Shown: positions 58,726 through 64,000 of the stretch, piece after piece | How the letters are laid out: each line of letters begins with the position of its first letter | How positions within the stretch are numbered: the first letter of the stretch is position 1 | Source: Aedes albopictus | Lineage: Eukaryota > Arthropoda > Insecta > Diptera > Culicidae | Direction: 5' to 3' | DNA: 64,000 bases | Assembly (NCBI RefSeq): GCF_035046485.1 | Contig: NC_085137.1 | Span: 46,989,155-47,053,154 of the forward strand | Position numbers and translations under genes: made by a program | The notes under the pieces: model-generated | Told to the model about the DNA's origin: nothing | Seen by the model: only the letters and a program-made list of their open reading frames with translations | The model's database searches: none

Positions 58726-58840
58726 CCCTCGAGCGATCGCGCTGTTGTATTTTGTACATCAGGTTGAAAAAATCTCGCTTTTTGTACTTAGCACCAGTGT
58801 GGTGCTGAGGCAGGTGGTCAACCGCACGAGTTACGGAAGG
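58726..58840. mobile_element. 115-bp TTAA MITE, copy 3
   Basis: CCCTCGAGCGATCGCGC at the left and CGAGTTACGGAAGG at the right, closely matching 22525-22639. TTAA precedes it at 58722-58725. The right flank reads TAAT, so that side is mutated. Confidence 0.7.
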
Positions 58841-59129
58841 TAATTATAACTTCTGTAGTAGCTTTTTGATATCCTAGAAGAATATTTGACAGGAGCCACA
58901 AAGAATTTTTTTAGAAAGAATATCCAATTGAATACTTATTAACATTTCTAAAAAATATGTTTGAACAGAACATTTGAAAGAAATCATGTGAAATTTTATG
59001 AAAATAATACACAAAGAAGGAACACCTGAGCAAATTGTAGCGAACTTCCAGTAAGCAACCCTCAGTATTTGGTAAAATTTACAATTACAATTTACAATTT
59101 CGAAATCCTGATTGGATTTTTGAAAATTT

Positions 59130-60345
59130 ACCCATGACTAATTTGTGTAAGGCACTCCCCAGCCAACCACATATCGTAAATCATTGTGTGAAAAAAATCG
59201 TATATTTTTATGAAAATTCAGAATTGAATAACAATATGTATATTTGTTGACGATGATTGCGTAAAATAGCATTTCATGCCAAATTAAATTTCAATTGCGA
59301 TTTTGTTTCATATAGTCGTCTCCGATCATAAAAGGTGCGAGATACTATCGGTAGGATCGCACAAAATCGGATAGATCGTGAAAAAAAAAAATATACATTC
59401 TTAGTGTCAAGCTGCAAGTTCGCTGGCATCGTATATACGATTTCTTTGAATATTGTGGAAATCGTCGCTTCACATCGTATATGAATCTGCTAAATCGAGC
59501 TTGCAACCTAAAGGTATGATGAAAATCGGTGAAATCGCATACAACTATAACAATGTTGTATATTGATCGTTTGCGTCACACTTGCGTCGTATACAAAGTG
59601 AATGAAATCGTAGAAATCGTATACAGCATCCGCTCGATAACTGACTGCTGTTTAACTGGACTGCTTTTTAACTGGGCGCTCGATAACTGGATACCAGTTG
59701 AAAAGCAGTTGTCTGTCAAAAATAAACGAAATTTAACCTCACATTTTGCAAATCAGTAAACAAAACAAAATATAACAAGCCTCCGGCTCCGGAAGCTCAG
59801 TCCAGTTATCGAGCGGCGCTCACTAACTGAACTGTCGTCAAAGCCCAGTTATCGAGCGGAAGCTGTATTCATTTTTACAGTCACATATGATTGTTACTGC
59901 ACTTTTAATAGTCGAATCTTAATCTCGAAAATCGTAAATGGTTTTGTTTACATATTTGTATGATGGAGAAAAAGAAAAAAAAGGTATTTATCACAAATTT
60001 GTATTTTTGTTGTTGTTGACACATTCCAACCATGGCAGCAATAATTTCAACCAAATATATATGTAGGTTTTCATACTAGCAGATGACTTATAAGTGATGT
60101 ATTGATTCCAACAACGATGTGAATTGCGGGCCTCTTGCACGGCACCACTTTTGTTGCCACTCAATGCACAACGACAACGCTCCCACCACAAGTCTCGCAC
60201 CGTATCATGCTTATTTTTATTCGTTTCATGCCATACGAGAAATCGTAAATTATGTTGGATGGAATCGCAGTAATCGTATATATGTTTCGATATGGCCTCC
60301 ACTTTAGTATGTATATGCCTGTTTCGTATATTGAATACGATTTCT
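59130..60345. repeat. ATCGTATA-rich segment
   Basis: ATCGTA(A/T)A and its complement recur about ten times, for example ATCGTATATACGATTTC near 59429, and again near 60245, 60273 and 60335. This suggests an old repeat element with subterminal motifs. Its ends are not clear. The pogo-like MITE at 59624 is inserted in it. Confidence 0.45.
59624..59865. mobile_element. Pogo-like MITE, CAGC(A/T)TCCGCTCGATAACTG ends
   Basis: 242 bp. TA duplications lie at 59622-59623 and 59866-59867. CTCGATAACTG recurs inside at both ends. It is related in style to 9981-10261. Confidence 0.75.
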
Positions 60346-60354
60346 TTAGTGCTG

Positions 60355-61195
60355 TACTACTTCAGGGATTTCTACCGGGATTGCTTTACAAAATCCTGAA
60401 AGGATTCTAGCCGACATTCCTTCAGGGATTCCTCCTGGTATTTTTTCAAAGCTTTCTGCCGAGATTTATTCAGAGAATCCTAGTGGGATTTATTTAAGTA
60501 TACATACGGGCTTCCTGTTGGTATTCCTTGAAAGATTTTCTCGGGATTTCTTCAGTAATTCCTCCTAGGATTTCTTTCAAAAATTCCTCCCGGAATTTTT
60601 TCTCAGGATTCTTCTAGATGTTGCTCCTAGAATTCGTTAAGGGATTACTCCCGAGATTCCTTCAGAGATTTCTACCGGGATTGCTTCAGAAAATCTTCCT
60701 TCAGAGATTTCTACTGGGATTGCTTCAAAAAATCTTGGAAGAAGTTTTTCATGTGTTCTTGTCGGCATTCCTTCAGGGATTACTGCTGGAGTTCCTTCAA
60801 AGATCCCTTCTAGGATAACGTAAAGGATTCCTTGAGGATTACTTCAGGTATTACCCCTAATATTCTTTCCAAGATTCCTTCAGGGAAATGTCTTGCCATT
60901 TTGCTGCCAGAAAGAGAAACGTTCAACACCGCTGCTCTCCTTGCAAACGGCGAGAGAACATTTCTGTCATGACACAGCTGCCCGGAATGGTAAGACATTT
61001 CTATCTAGTGGAGACGTCGGGTCCCTTCAAAGATTCTTCCCGGCTTTTTGGTATTCCTCAAGAGATTTCTCCAATGATTCTTTCAGGCATTTCTGCTGAG
61101 CTTCTTTCCGTGTGTGTGTGTGTTTTTTTTGTAAGGATCCCATCAGAACAGAACCTACGGGATTTCTCCCGGGATTGCTCCAGGGATTTCTACAG
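60355..61195. repeat. Degenerate GGAATTCC-type array 8
   Basis: CAGGGATTTCTACCGGGATTGCT and similar units recur over 840 bp. It is interrupted by a small MITE at 60885-61001 and a GT run at about 61113-61122. Confidence 0.7.
60885..61001. mobile_element. 117-bp MITE inside array 8
   Basis: Inverted ends GAAATGTCTTGCCATT/AATGGTAAGACATTTC. The non-array interior is unlike the surrounding repeat. Confidence 0.65.
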
Positions 61196-61596
61196 TTAAT
61201 TTTAGTCCAGCGTTAGTTAGAGCTAATAAGAAGAGTGGAAGAATAAGAGAAAAAAAATGAGAAACAGAGAGAAATAGACTTTTTGATGCCCATAACTGCA
61301 TAACAGTCACATTCGACAAAGGTAGGCATTGCAGAACATGGAGCTCGATTTGGCAATTTGTGCTCTCTAGTAAACTATGATGTCATCTAACAGTCATTTT
61401 CTTATTGTTCTTGAGTAATTATACTCTCTTTCACTTATTAAACCTGCATGGTATCTGTACGGATCAGAATACGACGATAGAATAAATGTTGTGCTAAAAT
61501 ATAGCTTGATGAAATTGTCAGATGTTGCAGACCAACACTGAAGCATTTTTTTTTTGGAAGTACACTATAAACTTCCAATTTTTCGTCAATTCATGC

Positions 61597-61830
61597 TTAT
61601 TTTATTGGAACTTGACCGTTGATCACATTTTTATGGAGATTAAAATTGAGAGACCACTTGATATACGTTAACGGGTTAACGCTGCACAGATATCTGCCAA
61701 GGCTCCCATGCCTGTTCGTAACTCCATTTAGGTGCTCATCGAAGTGCTGCTTCCACCTTTCAATCACCTCACGTCTGTCCGTCAAGAGACCCTAATCTCT
61801 GCACATTTCGGCTCGCTGATCGAAAGCGTT
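61597..61830 (-). pseudogene. Non-LTR retrotransposon fragment, reverse transcriptase linker
   Basis: Minus-strand LTDRREVIERWKQHFDEHLN is the conserved linker found before the reverse transcriptase of endonuclease-reverse transcriptase elements. It is decayed upstream and downstream. It probably belongs to the same kind of element as 35906-36536. Confidence 0.75.
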
Positions 61831-61948
61831 ACGGATACGGTGGGCCTTTAGCACAACTTCCACGCTTCTTTATAAAGGCACTAGCAGGTTGAAGAACAAT
61901 CTGTTAATTCTGCGAACACACTCATCATAAATCTATAGCACCAATGCA

Positions 61949-62164
61949 CTAAGGGCCAGAATCGCAATCTAGCGGAACAAAATTAATTACTCCAAAACGA
62001 AGCATTTCCGGCACATGGTGTCTTCGACAAAGTTGCTTGACATCAGCAGGGGCATCTACTGCTAAGAACTTAGTAGTTCGCAACTCGTCCGCATAGGTGG
62101 CGCCACCATCTAACTTCTTTGTTTTACGTCCTAGAGACTTGGCGTCTTCGGCAAAGTTGTTCAT
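61949..62164 (-). other. Outward ORF of the left arm, 71 codons
   Basis: Begins MNNFAEDAKSLGRKTKKLDG. Its twin in the right arm differs in four codons, three of which change the residue. That pattern gives no sign of protein-level constraint, so it may not be translated. Confidence 0.4.
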
Positions 62165-62841
62165 TTTGGCAAAATAAACAACTCTTTCTCAGACGTTAGA
62201 ATTCCACAGCCTACTGTTTTTGAGTTATTTTAAAAATAAAAAAACAATCAATGAAAAACAGTTTTTTAAGCTTATTTTGGCATTTTTACTAGAAACCATG
62301 TGAGTTTAATTTTTTTTTCTAATGCAAATGTGTCAAATCAAACACATTGTATGGAAATATATTCAATATTATCATTAAAAATAAAAAATAAAAATACAAA
62401 TTCGAAAACAATAGTGTGAATTTCAAGCCTTAATATCTCACAAAGCGCAAAAAATCGCAACTTCAAATTTTCAGCAAATACGAAGCAATACTAGGTGAAC
62501 ATACTGTCAAAAATTTGGAGAGGTATTTTTTGGTGTTTTTGAGATAATAGCTTTTTAGTAACACCATAAATATAAGTAGTGCCAGCGTGTAACTTTTTAC
62601 TGTTACACATTAGAGAGTTCATGTCTTCGAGAAAGTTGTTCATTTTGACTGAATAAACAACTCTTTCTTAGACGTCAAAATTCCACGGCCTACTGTTTTC
62701 GAATTATTGTATACAAACTAGATTTTATTGATAAAAATTGTCAATAAAACACATTTTGATGCAATAGTGTGAACAATTGTTTATTGTTTTAATTTTACGA
62801 TACATAGTAGGTCATGAAAGTGTCAGTTTACTATTGTCAGC

Positions 62842-63055
62842 ATGGCCCAAGGTATCTTTCAATTTTTGCTTGTTATTTTCAAAATGATTTAAGCTTAACC
62901 TATTTTGTCAATTATTTTAAATTTTAGAGCGCGAAATATCTTGCCGTAAGCTCGTGGATTTGTTCCTGGATGGAAAGGACGGTGATCAATCTCTAGAGAT
63001 TGTGAAACTAAAGCTACACGAAACTGATATTTTCATGGCCCGCTATGTGTCGTAA
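62842..63055 (+). CDS. Small two-exon ORF, 45 aa, unknown function
   Basis: Exon 1 (62842-62851) is ATGGCCCAAG followed by GTATCT. A 76-base AT-rich intron ends TTTTAG. Exon 2 (62928-63055) continues in frame to a TAA. The joined peptide starts MAQEREISCRKLVDLFLDGK and ends LHETDIFMARYVS, with strongly protein-like composition. I do not recognise it. It lies at the centre of the foldback. The left arm retains a decayed antisense match to its 3' end (about 62800-62838, for example TTTTACGATACATAG), so the gene end was part of the inverted arms. It could be a captured host exon or an original element gene. The splice model is by eye. Confidence 0.5.
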
Positions 63056-63676
63056 AAGCAAAAACAATTTAAAAAATAGCTCATACTATTGCATCATAAT
63101 GTGTTTTTTTTCAATAAAATCTAGTTTGTACACAGTAACTCGAAAACAGTAGGCCGTGGAATTTTGACGTCTAAGAAAGAGTTGTTTATTTAGGCAAACT
63201 GAACAACTTTCTCGAAGACATAAACTCTCTAATATCTAACAGTAAAAAGTTACACGCTGGCACTACTTATATTTATGGTGTTACTAAAAGGCTATTATCT
63301 CAAAAACACCAAAAAATACCTCTCCAAATTTTTGACAGTATGTTCACCTAGTATTGCTTCGTATTTGCTGAAAATTTGAAGTTGCGATTTTTTGCGCTTT
63401 GTAAGATATTAAGGCTTGAAATTCACACTATTTTTTCAAATTTTTATTTTAATTTTTAACTTTTAATGATAATATTGTACATATTTCCATACAATGTGTT
63501 TGGTTTTACACATTTGCATTAGGAAAAAAAAATAAACTCACATGGTTTCTAGTAAAAATGTCAGAATAAGCTTAAAAAACTGTTTTTTCATTGATTATTT
63601 TTAATTTTTAAAATAACTCGAAAACAGTAGGCTGTGGAATTTTAACGTCTGAGAAAGAGTTGTTTATTTTGCCAAA

Positions 63677-63892
63677 ATGAATAACTTTGCCGAAGACGCC
63701 AAGTCTCTAGGACGTAAAACAAAGAAGTTAGATGGTGGCGCCATCTATGCGGACGAGTTTCGAACTACTAAGTTCTTAGCAGTAGATGCCCCTGCTGATG
63801 TCAAGCAACTTTGTCGAAGACACCATGTGTCAGAAATGCTTCGTTTTGGAGTAATTAATTTTGTTCCGCTAGATTGCGATTCTGGCCCTTAG
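63677..63892 (+). other. Outward ORF of the right arm, 71 codons
   Basis: Mirror copy of 61949-62164. It differs at Thr/Ile, Leu/Phe and Pro/Ser positions and one silent codon. Confidence 0.4.
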
Positions 63893-63896
63893 TGCA

Positions 63897-64000
63897 ATGA
63901 TATTCATGATGATTCATTGAAAATGTCGAACAAGTAACTTTTTTAGCTTAATATTTTTGAATTAAATACATAACATTTTATTCAACAAAATCATTTTTCT
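63897..64000. other. Right edge, nothing seen
   Basis: AT-rich flank of the foldback. Confidence 0.4.

Larger units (their letters stand above)
61945..63896. mobile_element. 1.95-kb foldback element with an intron-containing ORF at its centre
   Basis: Left arm about 61945-62838, right arm about 63020-63896. The ends read CACTAAGGGCCAGAATCGC and its complement, and TGCA lies at both outer edges. Each arm ends in a 71-codon ORF reading outward. Each arm also contains a direct repeat of about 75 bases, from GTTCATTTTG to CTACTGTTTTCGA, at 62155-62235 and 62635-62710 in the left arm. The spacer contains the ORF at 62842-63055. Confidence 0.8.

Overview
Organism: this is nuclear DNA of an insect with a large, transposon-packed genome, most probably an Aedes mosquito. 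The signs are kilobase-scale introns, tRNA-derived SINEs resembling Feilai, R1-, LOA- and jockey-type non-LTR remnants, and many MITE families with TA, TTAA, TWA or 8-bp target duplications. No bacterial-style operons, CRISPR arrays or rRNA genes were seen. All annotation was done by reading; no search was run. Host gene: one host gene is clear, on the + strand. It consists of a GC-rich putative leader (about 28.06-29.27 kb) and three coding exons at 29270-29390, 37534-37764 and 55727-56058. The introns are 8.1 and 18.0 kb. The splice phases (1, 1, 0) join into one frame giving the first 228 residues of a low-complexity Ala/Gly-rich protein. I tentatively read it as the N-terminus of toutatis, the BAZ2-like chromatin remodelling subunit. 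The gene continues beyond the window. Layout: 0.3-2.7 kb is a PIF/Harbinger-like element with nested repeats. 2.8-3.8 kb is a degenerate GGAATTCC-type array. 4.1-6.4 kb is unique GC-rich sequence. 6.9-8.0 kb is a jockey-like remnant. 8.8-10.3 kb holds MITEs and a hairpin. 10.63-14.12 kb is an apparently intact DNA transposon with a four-exon, 701-aa transposase, 35-bp TIRs and a 4-bp duplication. 15.2-17.7 kb holds two MITEs with GGGG(T/C)AA-type ends. 19.1-23.2 kb is a decayed R1-clade element split by a retroposon and a TTAA MITE. 23.2-25.4 kb is a homogeneous 27-bp tandem array with degenerate flanks and a SINE. 25.5-27.3 kb holds a TA-flanked MITE and a hAT-like MITE carrying a tRNA-like segment. 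Downstream, the introns of the host gene carry several more degenerate arrays, TTAA MITEs (one inserted in an older repeat), a decayed LOA element with RNase H, and several large foldbacks. The last 2 kb (61945-63896) is a foldback element whose centre holds a small intron-containing ORF. How it fits together: coding by the host occupies well under 1 kb of the window. Nearly everything else is layered mobile DNA. The two most notable items are the intact transposon at 10.6-14.1 kb and the foldback at 61.9-63.9 kb.
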